Source of the DNA: Streptomyces scabiei 87.22
GTDB taxonomy: Bacteria; Actinomycetota; Actinomycetes; Streptomycetales; Streptomycetaceae
Direction: 5' to 3'
Length of the DNA: 64,000 nt
Assembly (NCBI RefSeq): GCF_000091305.1
Contig: NC_013929.1
Span: forward strand, 5,022,001-5,086,000
Shown here: positions 8,491 to 16,945 of the stretch, piece after piece
How the letters are laid out: each line of letters starts with the position of its first letter
How positions within the stretch are numbered: the stretch's first letter is position 1
Translations under genes and position numbers: made by a program
Notes under the pieces: model-generated
The model's input: the letters and a program-made list of their open reading frames with translations, nothing else
Told to the model about the DNA's origin: nothing
Databases searched by the model: none

Positions 8491-8530
8491 GCCGCCCGCT
8501 TCCCACCCGTCAAAACGGGAGGCGGGCGGC
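8491..8530. terminator. Terminator after the VWA gene
   Basis: GCCGCCCGC pairs with GCGGGCGGC, with an inner CCCGT/ACGGG stem. It lies 48 bp after the VWA stop and immediately before the metG promoter region. Confidence 0.6.
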
Positions 8531-8544
8531 ACACCCATGTCGGC

Positions 8545-8550
8545 TAGGAT
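8545..8550 (+). promoter_or_regulatory. Candidate metG -10 box
   Basis: TAGGAT lies 41 bp upstream of the metG ATG, giving a short leader that contains the GGGAG ribosome-binding site. No T-box or riboswitch structure was evident in the leader. Confidence 0.4.
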
Positions 8551-8591
8551 TTCAAGACTCACGAAATCGACCGACCTGGGAGCATCCCCCG

Positions 8592-10325
8592 ATGGCTCGA
8601 CACCTCATCACCAGCGCCCTTCCGTACATCAACGGGATCAAGCACCTGGGCAACATGGTGGGGTCCATGCTCCCGGCGGACGTGTACTCCCGGTACCTCC
8701 GCCAGCGCGGCCACGACGTCCTGTACATCTGCGCGACGGACGAGCACGGCACCCCCGCCGAGCTGGCCGCCAAGGAGCGGGGCCTGCCGGTCGACGAGTT
8801 CTGCGCCCAGGCGCACGACGCGCAGAAGGCGGTCTACGACGGCTTCGCGCTGGCCTTCGACTACTTCGGCCGGAGCTCCTCCCCGCAGAACGTCGAGATC
8901 ACCCAGCACTTCGCGCGCCGCCTCAAGGAGAACGGGTTCATCGAGGAGCGGGCCATCCGCCAGGTGTACTCGCCCGCCGACGGCCGCTTCCTCCCGGACC
9001 GCTACGTGGAGGGCACCTGCCCGCACTGCGGCTACGACAAGGCCCGCGGCGACCAGTGCGAGAACTGCACCCGCGTCCTGGACCCGACCGATCTGATCGA
9101 CCCGCGCAGCGCCATCTCCGGCTCCACCGACCTGGAGGTCCGCGAGACCAAGCACCTCTTCCTCCTGCAGTCCAAGCTGCAGCACGAGGTCGAGGCGTGG
9201 GTCGCGGCCCACGAGGAGGAGTGGCCGCACCTGTCGTCCTCCATCGCCCGCAAGTGGCTGAACGAGGGCCTGCACGACCGCGCCATCACCCGTGACCTGG
9301 ACTGGGGCGTCCCGGTACCGGCCGACACCTGGCCGGAGCTGGCGGCGGAGGGCAAGGTCTTCTACGTCTGGTTCGACGCCCCGATCGAGTACATCGGCGC
9401 GACGAAGGAGTGGTCGGACGCCGCCCCGGACGGCGAGAAGCGCGACTGGAAGTCCTGGTGGTACGAGGCCGACGGCGGCGACCACCCCGTCCGGTACACG
9501 CAGTTCATGGCGAAGGACAACGTCCCGTTCCACACGGTGATGTTCCCGGCCACCGAGCTGGGCATCCGCGAGCCGTGGAAGAAGGTCGACTACGTCAAGT
9601 CCTTCAACTGGCTGACGTACTACGGCGGCAAGTTCTCCACCTCGCAGAAGCGCGGTGTCTTCACCGACCAGGCCCTGGAGATCCTCCCGGCCGACTACTG
9701 GCGGTACTTCCTCATCGCCAACGCCCCCGAGTCGGACGACTCCTCCTTCACCTGGGAGCACTTCACCGCCACGGTCAACAAGGACCTCGCCGACACCCTC
9801 GGCAACTTCGTCAACCGCGTGCTGTCCTTCTCCAGGAAGCGTTTCGGCGACGAGGTCCCGGCGGGCGCGGCGGCGGGCGAGGCGGAGACCCGTCTCGGCG
9901 AGGAGATCGCCCGTCTGCTCGCCGAGTACGAGGCGCAGATGGAGGCCCTGCAGTTCCGCAAGGCGGCGGCCGCGCTGCGCGCCCTGTGGTCGGCGGGCAA
10001 CTCCTACCTGGAGGAGAAGGCCCCCTGGCTGGAGATCAAGACCGACCAGGACGCCGCGGCCCTCACCCTGCGCACCGCCATGAACCTCATCCACCTCTAC
10101 TCGGTGGTCTCCGAGCCCTTCATCCCGGCGTCCTCGGCCGCCATGCGCGCCGCGTTCGCCCTGAAGGACGACACGGCGGCCTGGGTGACGGCGGAGGAGG
10201 CCAGGGCCCTCGCCTTCGTCCCCGCGGGCACCCCCTTCACGGTCCCCCCGGTCCTCTTCGCGAAGCTCACCGACGACGACCTGGAGACGTACAAGGAGCG
10301 CTTCGGCGGCACGCCCGAGCAGTAG
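8592..10325 (+). CDS. metG: Methionyl-tRNA synthetase
   Basis: A class I synthetase of 577 residues. The HIGH-type signature is HLGN at residues 18-21. The connective-peptide zinc knuckle has a CPHC pair near residue 143 and a CENC pair near 157. The KMSKS loop appears as FSTSQKRG near residue 347, a variant (Phe-Ser-Thr-Ser) also seen in other actinobacterial enzymes. Residues 400-577 form the anticodon-binding helical domain. The C-terminal tRNA-binding (EMAP-like) extension of longer MetRSs is absent. It charges initiator and elongator tRNA with methionine. The start is fixed by GGGAG upstream and the conserved ARHLITSALPY start. Confidence 0.97.
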   Translation: MARHLITSALPYINGIKHLGNMVGSMLPADVYSRYLRQRGHDVLYICATDEHGTPAELAAKERGLPVDEFCAQAHDAQKAVYDGFALAFDYFGRSSSPQNVEITQHFARRLKENGFIEERAIRQVYSPADGRFLPDRYVEGTCPHCGYDKARGDQCENCTRVLDPTDLIDPRSAISGSTDLEVRETKHLFLLQSKLQHEVEAWVAAHEEEWPHLSSSIARKWLNEGLHDRAITRDLDWGVPVPADTWPELAAEGKVFYVWFDAPIEYIGATKEWSDAAPDGEKRDWKSWWYEADGGDHPVRYTQFMAKDNVPFHTVMFPATELGIREPWKKVDYVKSFNWLTYYGGKFSTSQKRGVFTDQALEILPADYWRYFLIANAPESDDSSFTWEHFTATVNKDLADTLGNFVNRVLSFSRKRFGDEVPAGAAAGEAETRLGEEIARLLAEYEAQMEALQFRKAAAALRALWSAGNSYLEEKAPWLEIKTDQDAAALTLRTAMNLIHLYSVVSEPFIPASSAAMRAAFALKDDTAAWVTAEEARALAFVPAGTPFTVPPVLFAKLTDDDLETYKERFGGTPEQ

Positions 10326-10365
10326 GGGAGGCAACCCGAACACCCGGGTGCGCGTCTCCCCGTGC

Positions 10366-10731
10366 ATGGCACTGTTCGGAAACGCGCACACCGTGGACAC
10401 CGGCAAGGCCCAGCAGGACTACGCACGGCTGCTGGGGCGTGGGGAGCAGGTGCAGGCCGCATACCTGCTCATCCGCGACACCATGCTGTTCACCGACCGC
10501 CGACTGATCCTCATCGACAAGCAGGGGATCACCGGCAAGAAGGTCGAGTACCACTCGGTCCCGTACCGCAGCATCACGCACTTCGCGGTCGAGACGGCCG
10601 GACACTTCGACCTGGACGCCGAGCTGAAGATCTGGCTCTCCGGCACCCACGAACCGATCGAGAAGACGTTCACCAAGGGCGTGGACATCTACGAAGTGCA
10701 GGCGATCCTCACGCAGTTCGTCGCCCGATGA
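10366..10731 (+). CDS. Bacterial PH-domain protein
   Basis: A 121-residue protein, essentially one bacterial pleckstrin-homology-like domain. It contains LLIRDTMLFTDRRLILIDKQG, the usual core of the family, followed by KKVEYHSVPYRSITHFAVE. It lies 40 bp after metG. I chose ATG 10366 because homologues start at MALFGNAHT. A GTG at 10348 would add six residues, and neither start has a good ribosome-binding site. Role unknown, possibly protein or lipid binding. Confidence 0.8.
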   Translation: MALFGNAHTVDTGKAQQDYARLLGRGEQVQAAYLLIRDTMLFTDRRLILIDKQGITGKKVEYHSVPYRSITHFAVETAGHFDLDAELKIWLSGTHEPIEKTFTKGVDIYEVQAILTQFVAR

Positions 10732-10753
10732 CCCGCTGGTCGGGCTCTCGCCG

Positions 10754-11350
10754 GTGAATGAGCCGGTCCAGATCCGAATCGCTCTGGTGCCCGCCGAGTA
10801 TCACCTCTTCAAGATCTCGGATCCGGAGGGGCCCGTGGCCGATGACCTCGACTCGTCTCACAACGGGCTCGTGTCGGCCGTCGACGGAGCCATCGAGGTG
10901 TCGACCGGGATCCACACCGGTGACGTCCGGGTGACCGTCGAGCTGCATGCCGCGAAGCCCGAGCCCGCTGCGGACTGGGAGGAAATCGCCGAGATCTCAT
11001 GGCGGTCCCCGTCCGGAGAAGCGCTCGTCGCTCCCCCCATGGATGACCCCGTGGACCTGCCCTCGCTGGCTTCGCGAGGGCCGGGCCACTATAGGTTGCG
11101 TGTCCATGCCCGGGGCAGGGACAAGGCTGTCGACCACACGGTGGTGGACGAGGTCGTGGAGTCCTATTTGCTCCAGAGCTGGCCCGCGGCACACCAGGAC
11201 GCGCTTCTGGTGAGGGCGACCGACGCCTACGGGACCCACCTCCGGGCCCAGGATGCCGACGACACCATCGTCATCGACCACGAGGACTCTCTCGACACCC
11301 GGACGGGCCGGGAACGCGACATCCTGCGCCGGGCCGATCACAGCGACTAG
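10754..11350 (+). CDS. Hypothetical protein, 198 residues
   Basis: A soluble acidic protein (many Asp and Glu) with no signal peptide, membrane segment or cysteine. It starts 22 bp after the PH-domain gene, so it may be co-transcribed. Features include an N-terminal beta-rich part (VQIRIALVPAEYHLFKI), a central IHTGDVRVTVELH, then HYRLRVHARGRDKAVDHT and a charged C-terminus. Its size and character resemble immunity or cargo-associated proteins, but I do not recognise the family. Confidence 0.65.
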   Translation: MNEPVQIRIALVPAEYHLFKISDPEGPVADDLDSSHNGLVSAVDGAIEVSTGIHTGDVRVTVELHAAKPEPAADWEEIAEISWRSPSGEALVAPPMDDPVDLPSLASRGPGHYRLRVHARGRDKAVDHTVVDEVVESYLLQSWPAAHQDALLVRATDAYGTHLRAQDADDTIVIDHEDSLDTRTGRERDILRRADHSD

Positions 11351-11726
11351 TCCTGCTCAACAACCTGTGTCTTCGGTCGGGGCAGCTTCACCACACGGGC
11401 TGCCTCGCCGCTCGGCTTCGGCGCACCGCCCGGCGTGCAGCCCCGGACCCGGCCTCCCACCGAAGCCCAGAAACCCGAACTCCGGTGCCACGGGTGATCT
11501 TCCCAAAGAAACATGATGGGGAAAGAAACCCCACCAAGCCCCACCCCTCCCGCCCGCGGCTCCCGCTCACTCTCGCGAGTGAACATCACCAACTTGGCTG
11601 GCTTCGGGACAGGTTGACTGCTCTACGCTCAGCGCGGCACCACACAACCGCAGACATGCGACGGCCCCCGCCGGGACGGCAATCCCAGTGCGAGGGCCTG
11701 ACCACCGAGGAAGACAGGACTTCCCG
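11351..11726. other. Intergenic region before the wHTH gene
   Basis: No gene is seen. A short hairpin-like GGGGAAAGAAACCCC at about 11517-11532 may terminate the preceding gene. A TTGACT at 11613-11618 could be a -35 element, with no convincing -10 at normal spacing. Confidence 0.4.
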
Positions 11727-12659
11727 ATGGATACGCAGAACCCTAGCGTGCACCCGCACGCCCAGGCCCGTCCCACGGGCAAAAACAACCCGCGCCGGAG
11801 CACCCGCACGGGCGGCGTGATTCACGACAACTCCCGCCACTCCACCCGCTTCACGGTGGTCGGCAACCACCTCGCCCAGCACCCGGAGCTGTCCGCGCTG
11901 GCCATCGGGCTCGCCGTCCACATCCAGTCGCTCCCCACCGGCGCCCGCGTCGACATCAGGACGCTCGCCGGCCGCTTCCCGGAGAGCTCGGCCCGTATCG
12001 CCGCCGGCCTGCGCGAACTGGAGACCCACGGCTACCTGCGCCGCACCCGCGAACGCACCGAGAGCGGCCGGATCGTCACCCGAACCGTCTCCTGCAACCA
12101 GCCGGGCCGACACGGGGACGCGCCCGCCGACGCACCCGAGCACGCGGCCGGTGCCCCGGCCCGCCGGGCGGCCGAGCAGCGGAAGAAGCCCCCTCGCCGA
12201 GCCCTCCCCGCCGTGCCCCAGCCCGGGTACACCTCCCCGGCCTTCCTCCGGACAGCGACCGACATCCTCGCCGGTCTCCGCCGCGAAGACCCCCGCCTAC
12301 TGCTCTCCGCCACCGACGCCGAACACCTCGCTCCCGGTGTCGCCGCCTGGCTGGAGCGCGACCTCACCCCCACCGCCGTACGCGACGCCCTGACCAGCGA
12401 CCTGCCCGCCGAACCCCTGTACCGCCCGGCCGCCCTCCTGGCCCACCGCCTGACAGACCGGCTCCCGCCTCTGCCACCGTGGCGCGCCCCTGCCGCCGCC
12501 GAGCCGGCACCCACGCCCGTCCAGTACAAGGTCCGGAACTGCGACGGCTGTGACCGCGGCTTCCGCTCGCCCGGCCCCGGCGCACGGTGCCGCGACTGCC
12601 GGGAGCGCCCCGCCGGGGATTCCGGCCTGGCGCACGGACACCTGGAGGTGGCGCGGTGA
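11727..12659 (+). CDS. Winged-helix DNA-binding protein with C-terminal zinc ribbon
   Basis: A 310-residue protein whose ATG follows GGAAGACAGGA. Residues of about 35-115 look like a winged helix (VGNHLAQHPELSALAIGLAVH, then IAAGLRELETHGYLRRTRER, the wing). A basic Pro/Ala linker follows. Residues 165-255 form a helical region of the type found in many Streptomyces helix-turn-helix proteins (LLSATDAEHLAPGVAAWLER). The C-terminus has a CDGC...CRDC ribbon. It is probably a transcription regulator. Its TGA overlaps a GTG that is in frame with the next gene, so the following pair may be translated from the same mRNA. Confidence 0.75.
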   Translation: MDTQNPSVHPHAQARPTGKNNPRRSTRTGGVIHDNSRHSTRFTVVGNHLAQHPELSALAIGLAVHIQSLPTGARVDIRTLAGRFPESSARIAAGLRELETHGYLRRTRERTESGRIVTRTVSCNQPGRHGDAPADAPEHAAGAPARRAAEQRKKPPRRALPAVPQPGYTSPAFLRTATDILAGLRREDPRLLLSATDAEHLAPGVAAWLERDLTPTAVRDALTSDLPAEPLYRPAALLAHRLTDRLPPLPPWRAPAAAEPAPTPVQYKVRNCDGCDRGFRSPGPGARCRDCRERPAGDSGLAHGHLEVAR

Positions 12660-12721
12660 GCGGCGAGAGCCTGCTCGCCCTTCGCCGGATACTCTGGCCG
12701 GGGCACCCTCTGGAGGACACC

Positions 12722-13069
12722 ATGAGCACCCAGGCCGATCACGGGCATGAGCTGATCCCCCGCCCCGAACAGACTCCTGACGCCCTGCGCGCCGCCCTCG
12801 CCGTCGTCGACCCGGGCCGTCTGGAAGAGATGCAGAGGACGAAGGACGAAGCCTTCGCCAAGGCCGTCGAGTGGCAGTCCCTGAGTCCGGTACAGAGCTG
12901 GGTCCTCGCCTGGGCCAGGGACATCGAGATCGCCCGCCGCCCCGAGCTGTCCGCCCGCCACGCTCGCGCGACGAGCGACCTGGAGCACGAGGATCCCGTC
13001 GTCACGCACGAAGCGCTACGAGAGCTGAGCGACGTACTGGACGAGGCCATGAAGGCTGTGCGCGGGTGA
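12722..13069 (+). CDS. DUF6247-like protein, antitoxin-position partner
   Basis: A 115-residue protein, almost entirely helical and charged, with no signal. GGAGGACACC gives ATG 12722 an excellent ribosome-binding site. An in-frame GTG at 12656, overlapping the previous stop as GTGA, would add 22 residues. The N-terminal IPRPEQTPDALRAALAVVDP and the central WVLAWARDIEIARRPEL resemble what I remember as DUF6247, usually followed by a small RelE-like gene as here. The stop overlaps the next start (GTGA). An antitoxin role is inferred from size, order and coupling only. Confidence 0.65.
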   Translation: MSTQADHGHELIPRPEQTPDALRAALAVVDPGRLEEMQRTKDEAFAKAVEWQSLSPVQSWVLAWARDIEIARRPELSARHARATSDLEHEDPVVTHEALRELSDVLDEAMKAVRG

Positions 13070-13323
13070 GCTGTAAGTGGGAGTACGCCTTCGGCGCGGA
13101 GGAGGCCGCCCGCACTGCTCCACCCGGCTTCCTCTCGGGTGTGGAGAAGAAGGCGAACGAACTGGTCAGGGCTGCGGAGGCACTCCACGTACAGGGAGGC
13201 GCCCATGCCGGGTTCGACCCGAAGGGCGGGAACATGATCGTCCCTGGCGGCATGTTCACGTACCAGGTCGTCGCACGCAGCGAGCGGGTCTACGTCGTCC
13301 AGATCACCTATCTGGGATTCTGA
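13066..13323 (+). CDS. RelE/ParE-like small protein, toxin-position partner
   Basis: An 85-residue protein from a GTG that overlaps the preceding stop by four bases. The pattern is typical of short RelE/ParE-superfamily folds: an N-terminal WEYAFGAEEA strand, a helix FLSGVEKKANELVRAAEAL, then GGNMIVPGGMFTYQVVARSERVYVVQITYL, a three-strand sheet ending in VYVVQI. The usual catalytic Arg/His residues of ribosome-dependent RelE are not obvious, so it may be inactive or act differently. It is translationally coupled to its putative antitoxin. Confidence 0.6.
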   Translation: MSCKWEYAFGAEEAARTAPPGFLSGVEKKANELVRAAEALHVQGGAHAGFDPKGGNMIVPGGMFTYQVVARSERVYVVQITYLGF

Positions 13324-13446
13324 GACCTGTGGTGCTGCTTGACCCCTCCACGGTCGAGCCACTCGTAGACCACCTGATCGGCTGGGGCGGCCGCTCAGCC
13401 CACGGGGCCCAGGGAGCGTGCTCGCGCCCCGGGCCCCTCTTCGCGT

Positions 13447-13482
13447 GTGTCCCGGACCCCTTCCTGATCGGGTCCGGGACAC
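13447..13482. terminator. Bidirectional terminator between TA-like pair and pectate lyase
   Basis: GTGTCCCGGACCC and GGGTCCGGGACAC form a perfect 13-bp stem with a 10-base loop between convergent genes. A second GC-rich dyad (GGGGCCC...GGGCCCC) precedes it at about 13404-13440. Confidence 0.75.
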
Positions 13483-13527
13483 CTTCCCGGCCTCAAGGTG
13501 GCGCCCCCGGCCAGGAGTTCATGAGGG

Positions 13528-14895
13528 CTACGACAGGAGGCCGGCGCCCGCGGCCGACGTCCCCGTACCCGTCAGGTCGGTCAGCAGGTCCGTGACCGTG
13601 CTCTGGAGGCCGGCGGTGAGGGCCGGGGTCCAGTTGACCGTGGTCTTCAGCTTCTTCGACGAGTTCGCGGTGTTGTACGCGGCGACGAGGTCGGTGGCCT
13701 TGCCGTTGACGATGTTGCCGGTGCCGGCGACCGAGCCCGTGCCGTCGCCGCTCAGCAGCTTCGCGGCCTTCGCGTCGGCCGGGATCCTCCAGACGTTGCG
13801 TTCCGCGACGACCTGGGCCTTGGCGCGGGAGTCGATGCTGTACTTGGGGGCGTAGCCGTTGACCGTGGTCGTGTCGTACACGTTGTTGTAGAGGTGGATC
13901 TGGCCGATGCGGGCCAGGGGTGCCCGCTGCACGATCCCCTTCCACAGGTTGTGGTGGATCGTCACGCGCAGCTTGCCGCTGGAGTCGGTGTCGCTGGAGC
14001 CGATCAGCATCGTCTTGTCGTGGTTCAGGAACTGGTTGCGCTCGACGGTCACCAGGTCCGAGCCGTTGGTGATGTCGAGGGCGCCGTCGTGGACCTGGTA
14101 CTTGCGGCCGTAGTGGGTCGCCTCGGTCTTGTCGAAGGTCGGCGCGTCCGTGAACGTGTTGTGGTCTGCCCAGACGTTGGTCGCGCCGCGCACCGTGACG
14201 GCGTCGTAGTTGGAGTTCCACTCGCCGGACGAGCCGTCGGTCGGGTCCCAGGCCGGGAAGCAGTCCTGGGTGTCCGCGAAGGTGAGGTTGCGGATGATGA
14301 CGTTCTTGACGTTCTGCACCGTCAGGCTGCCGCCGAGGATGCCCGCCTTGGTGCCGGGGACGCCCACGAGGGTGGTGTTGGCGGGCACCTTGAAGACGAT
14401 GTTCTTCTTCTGCCTGGTCTCGGCGGCTTCGCGCGCGGTCTCCTGTGCGCCCTTCGGAGCCTTCTTGCCGTAGGTCGACGGGTCGAACGCCTTCAGGTAG
14501 GCGGAGAGCGAGTAACCCGTGCCGGAGGCGTAGTCCGCGCAGGTCACCTTCTTGCCGGAGTCGCCGGTGTTGGCGTCGATCGTGCCCTTGATCTTGATGA
14601 TCCGGGGGGTGGTGTCGGTGGCGGAGCCCAGCGCCTTCACCAGCTCCGCCCGGGTGGACACCGTGAAGGTGTGCGCCGCGTCGGCCTTCGCGCCGCCGGT
14701 CGTACCGGAGCCGGACGCCGCCCAGCCGTCCTTGGCGGGCAGCACCTGGTGGTACAGGTCGGCGGGACTGGCACTGGCGTTCATCACGAGGACGCCTGCG
14801 CCGACCGCGGCGGCCACGGCGGCGGCGGAGACCACGAGGGTCCGGCGCTTGCGGAGGGACCGGCGGTGGGACGGGCGCGGGGAGGCAGAGGCCAC
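13528..14895 (-). CDS. Secreted pectate lyase, polysaccharide lyase family 1
   Basis: A 455-residue protein. GTG 14895 is preceded by AAGGA and gives a good signal sequence (RRSLRKRRTLVVSAAAVAAAVGAGVLV), whereas the longer frame lacks a ribosome-binding site. The mature part has right-handed beta-helix landmarks of PL1. These are WADHNTFTD (calcium-site Asp-His), the Asn-rich strand DITNGSDLVTVERNQF, VTIHHNLWKG, and RAPLARIGQIHLYNNVY with the catalytic Arg region. It cleaves alpha-1,4-galacturonan by calcium-dependent beta-elimination outside the cell. The C-terminal LTDLTGTGTSAAGAGLLS tail has no known domain. Confidence 0.9.
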   Translation of the reverse strand: MASASPRPSHRRSLRKRRTLVVSAAAVAAAVGAGVLVMNASASPADLYHQVLPAKDGWAASGSGTTGGAKADAAHTFTVSTRAELVKALGSATDTTPRIIKIKGTIDANTGDSGKKVTCADYASGTGYSLSAYLKAFDPSTYGKKAPKGAQETAREAAETRQKKNIVFKVPANTTLVGVPGTKAGILGGSLTVQNVKNVIIRNLTFADTQDCFPAWDPTDGSSGEWNSNYDAVTVRGATNVWADHNTFTDAPTFDKTEATHYGRKYQVHDGALDITNGSDLVTVERNQFLNHDKTMLIGSSDTDSSGKLRVTIHHNLWKGIVQRAPLARIGQIHLYNNVYDTTTVNGYAPKYSIDSRAKAQVVAERNVWRIPADAKAAKLLSGDGTGSVAGTGNIVNGKATDLVAAYNTANSSKKLKTTVNWTPALTAGLQSTVTDLLTDLTGTGTSAAGAGLLS

Positions 14896-15095
14896 GGATG
14901 AGTCCTTACGTAACGTACGTGATGCGGGGGAACACGTGGTTCGTGTGGAGCCCCTGTGAAGGGGGTTCCGACTCATGTGTGGTCGCGGCTCGCGGATAGG
15001 TTGCCGCCGAACTGAACTTCCTCGATGGCCACTTGAGGACGGCCACCGTCGTGCGGGCAGGCGGGGGCCGGCGGGCGGGGCTCAGCGGGTGCCGG

Positions 15096-15449
15096 TCACT
15101 TGATGTGGTCCAGCACCTCCCGGAACTCCTTCGTCGGGGAGAACTCCACCAGTTCGACGTCCTCAAGGGCCTCCGGCGAGTGGCCGGGGGACCAGTAGTA
15201 GGCCTGTCCGGCCTCGTAGAACTCCTCACCCTCCTTGGTGCGCATCCGCAGCCGGCCGCGGACCACGAAGCCCCAGTGCGGGCACTGGCACAGATCGTCG
15301 GGGAGGCCCTTGAGGGCCGGGGTCATGTCGATGCCCTGGGGCAGCCTGAGGAACGCGACGCTCATCCCGTCGCCCAGGTCCTGGATGCGCACTTCGAGGC
15401 CGTCGCCCTCGATCTCGACCGGGGCTTGCGCCCGCGTGACTGCCGTCAT
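15096..15449 (-). CDS. Cupin-domain protein
   Basis: A single cupin of 117 residues, with ATG 15449 after GGAGGAATC. The core includes CQCPHWGFVVRGRLRMRT, EEFYEAGQAYYWSPGHSPEAL and VELVEFSPTKEF. The first metal-binding motif is reduced (HWGFVV rather than HxH), so metal binding is uncertain. A soluble protein of unknown ligand. A GTGAC-ATGC-GTCAC dyad lies 122 bp upstream and may be its operator. Confidence 0.75.
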   Translation of the reverse strand: MTAVTRAQAPVEIEGDGLEVRIQDLGDGMSVAFLRLPQGIDMTPALKGLPDDLCQCPHWGFVVRGRLRMRTKEGEEFYEAGQAYYWSPGHSPEALEDVELVEFSPTKEFREVLDHIK

Positions 15450-15972
15450 GATTCCTCCACGGCCGATCCGTCGCGGGGCCTCGGGAATCTCCGTACGAGG
15501 ATCCGCTCTACGGGAGCCCCGCCACGTCCTTCCAGTCTGCGGCCGTCCTTCACCCACCTCGAATCGGGGTGACATGCGTCACGACCGAAATGTGCCGCAA
15601 TGGAGTCAATCGCCCCGCTTTTCGAGGGCGACAACGCACTCCTCCTTGCATCTATCGGCCATTTCAGCCACCGGATACCGAATCGAACCGACGGCCGAGA
15701 TCCGTGACGTCGGCTCCGGCCGTCGGCGCGCAACGGCTTTCTGCCTGGTCCCGGACGGGTGTTGACGCGGGGGCGGGTGCGCCGGGGGTGCGCCTCGTCG
15801 ACGGCGGAGCCTGCACGGAACGTAACCAGGACCACACCCGAAGTAGCACGCATGTTCGTTGCCCGGGGTGCTCGACGGTCTCCATAATGACCGGGCTCGC
15901 CAGGGCCACGGCCACGGCCGCCGAGGTCGCGACGCCGTCGGACCGAAGCCGGACCAGTCTGTGAGGCCATGC
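15450..15972. other. Long intergenic region between divergent cupin and CAP genes
   Basis: No credible gene is seen in about 520 bp. It holds the dyad GTGACATGCGTCAC at 15571-15584, which may serve the cupin promoter. Nothing matching a riboswitch I know was recognised ahead of the CAP gene. The lower GC around 15600-15680 suggests promoter sequence. Confidence 0.45.
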
Positions 15973-16830
15973 ATGAGCAGTCACCGCCGGAAGAAGGGCG
16001 CCCCGAGGGCCTCCGCCCGCAACGCCGCGAAGGCGAAGCGCCGGGGTGCCGGACGCCGGAGGGCCGTCATAGCCGCAGCGGTCGTGGTGGCCGTGGTGGC
16101 CGTGGGCGGCACCACCCTCGTCGTGAGCGGTGACGGGCCCGGCGGCTGGCGCGACACGGCCGCCTCCTGGTGGGGCGGACAGAAGTCGGACCCCGCACCC
16201 GATCCCACACCGTCGAGCACGCCCTCCGAGCGGGAACGGATCTCCGTCGCGGACGCCCCGGCCTCCCCCACCCCGTCCCGCAAGCCGGGCAAGCGCCGGT
16301 CGAGCCCCACACCGAGCGCGTCCCCCTCGAAGAAGGCCGACCGGCCCGCCGAGAAGCCGGCGGACACCGCCGACAAGCCGACCGGTCCCGCGAACACCCC
16401 GAACCCCGCGAAGGCGAAGGTCACCCCCGCCCCCGCCCCGACCAGCGCGGACTCCGGCCCCGCGGACCGCGTCCTGGAACTGGTCAACGCCGAGCGCGCG
16501 AAGGCGGGTTGCTCGCCGGTGACCGTGGACGCGAAGCTCACCAAGGCCGCGCAGAACCACAGCCAGGACATGGCCGACCACTCGAACATGTCCCACACCG
16601 GCTCCGACGGCTCCTCCATGACCGACCGCCTCGGCCGCGTCGGCTACGCGTACCGCTCGGCGGGCGAGAACGTCGCCGCCGGGTACGGCACCGCCGACAG
16701 CGTCATGGACGGCTGGATGAACAGCCCCGGCCACAAGGCCAACATCCTCAACTGCGGCTTCAAGGAAATAGGCATCGGCCTGGCGGGCCCGGGCAACTAC
16801 TGGACCCAGAACTTCGGCACACCCGCGTAG
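15973..16830 (+). CDS. Membrane-anchored CAP (SCP/PR1-like) domain protein
   Basis: A 285-residue protein. ATG 15973 follows GTGAGG. A basic cytosolic N-terminus leads to one transmembrane segment at about residues 34-53 (VIAAAVVVAVVAVGGTTLVV). Then comes a Pro/Ser/Thr/Lys-rich linker to about residue 160, and a CAP domain to the end. CAP landmarks are VLELVNAERAKAGC, HSQDMADHSNMSHTG, GENVAAGYGTADSVMDGWMNSPGH and NYWTQNFG. The conserved His/Glu cavity residues are present. The protein is extracytoplasmic and wall-associated. The molecular function of bacterial CAP proteins is unsettled. Confidence 0.87.
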   Translation: MSSHRRKKGAPRASARNAAKAKRRGAGRRRAVIAAAVVVAVVAVGGTTLVVSGDGPGGWRDTAASWWGGQKSDPAPDPTPSSTPSERERISVADAPASPTPSRKPGKRRSSPTPSASPSKKADRPAEKPADTADKPTGPANTPNPAKAKVTPAPAPTSADSGPADRVLELVNAERAKAGCSPVTVDAKLTKAAQNHSQDMADHSNMSHTGSDGSSMTDRLGRVGYAYRSAGENVAAGYGTADSVMDGWMNSPGHKANILNCGFKEIGIGLAGPGNYWTQNFGTPA

Positions 16831-16933
16831 CGACGCCCCCGCCGGGCTGCGCAGATGACGGCGTGAACGTTTTGCCGCTACTCGAAAGAGTGATCCACTC
16901 TCAAGTCGCCCCGGACCACGCCTGAATGCTCCC

Positions 16934-16939
16934 TAGCCT
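16934..16939 (+). promoter_or_regulatory. -10 box of a probable leaderless transcript
   Basis: TAGCCT is followed by exactly six bases and then ATG 16946, with no ribosome-binding site. An imperfect dyad (ACTCGAAAGAGTG-ATC-CACTCTCAAGT, 16880-16906) lies about 30 bp upstream and could be an operator. Confidence 0.45.
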
Positions 16940-16945
16940 CCCCTC

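Noticed and set aside
6356..8506. A 716-codon minus-strand frame opposite the VWA gene, rich in Gly and Arg
   Set aside because: This is the antisense of the EPA repeat. It is low complexity and lacks a promoter or start signal.
10754..13323. A horizontally acquired genomic island
   Set aside because: Base composition and codon use are like the neighbours, and no integrase, att repeat or tRNA was found. The set is accessory in character only.
15450..15972. c-di-AMP (ydaO) riboswitch ahead of the CAP gene
   Set aside because: Wall-hydrolase genes in Streptomyces can have one, but I could not find the conserved core sequences in this 520-bp region.
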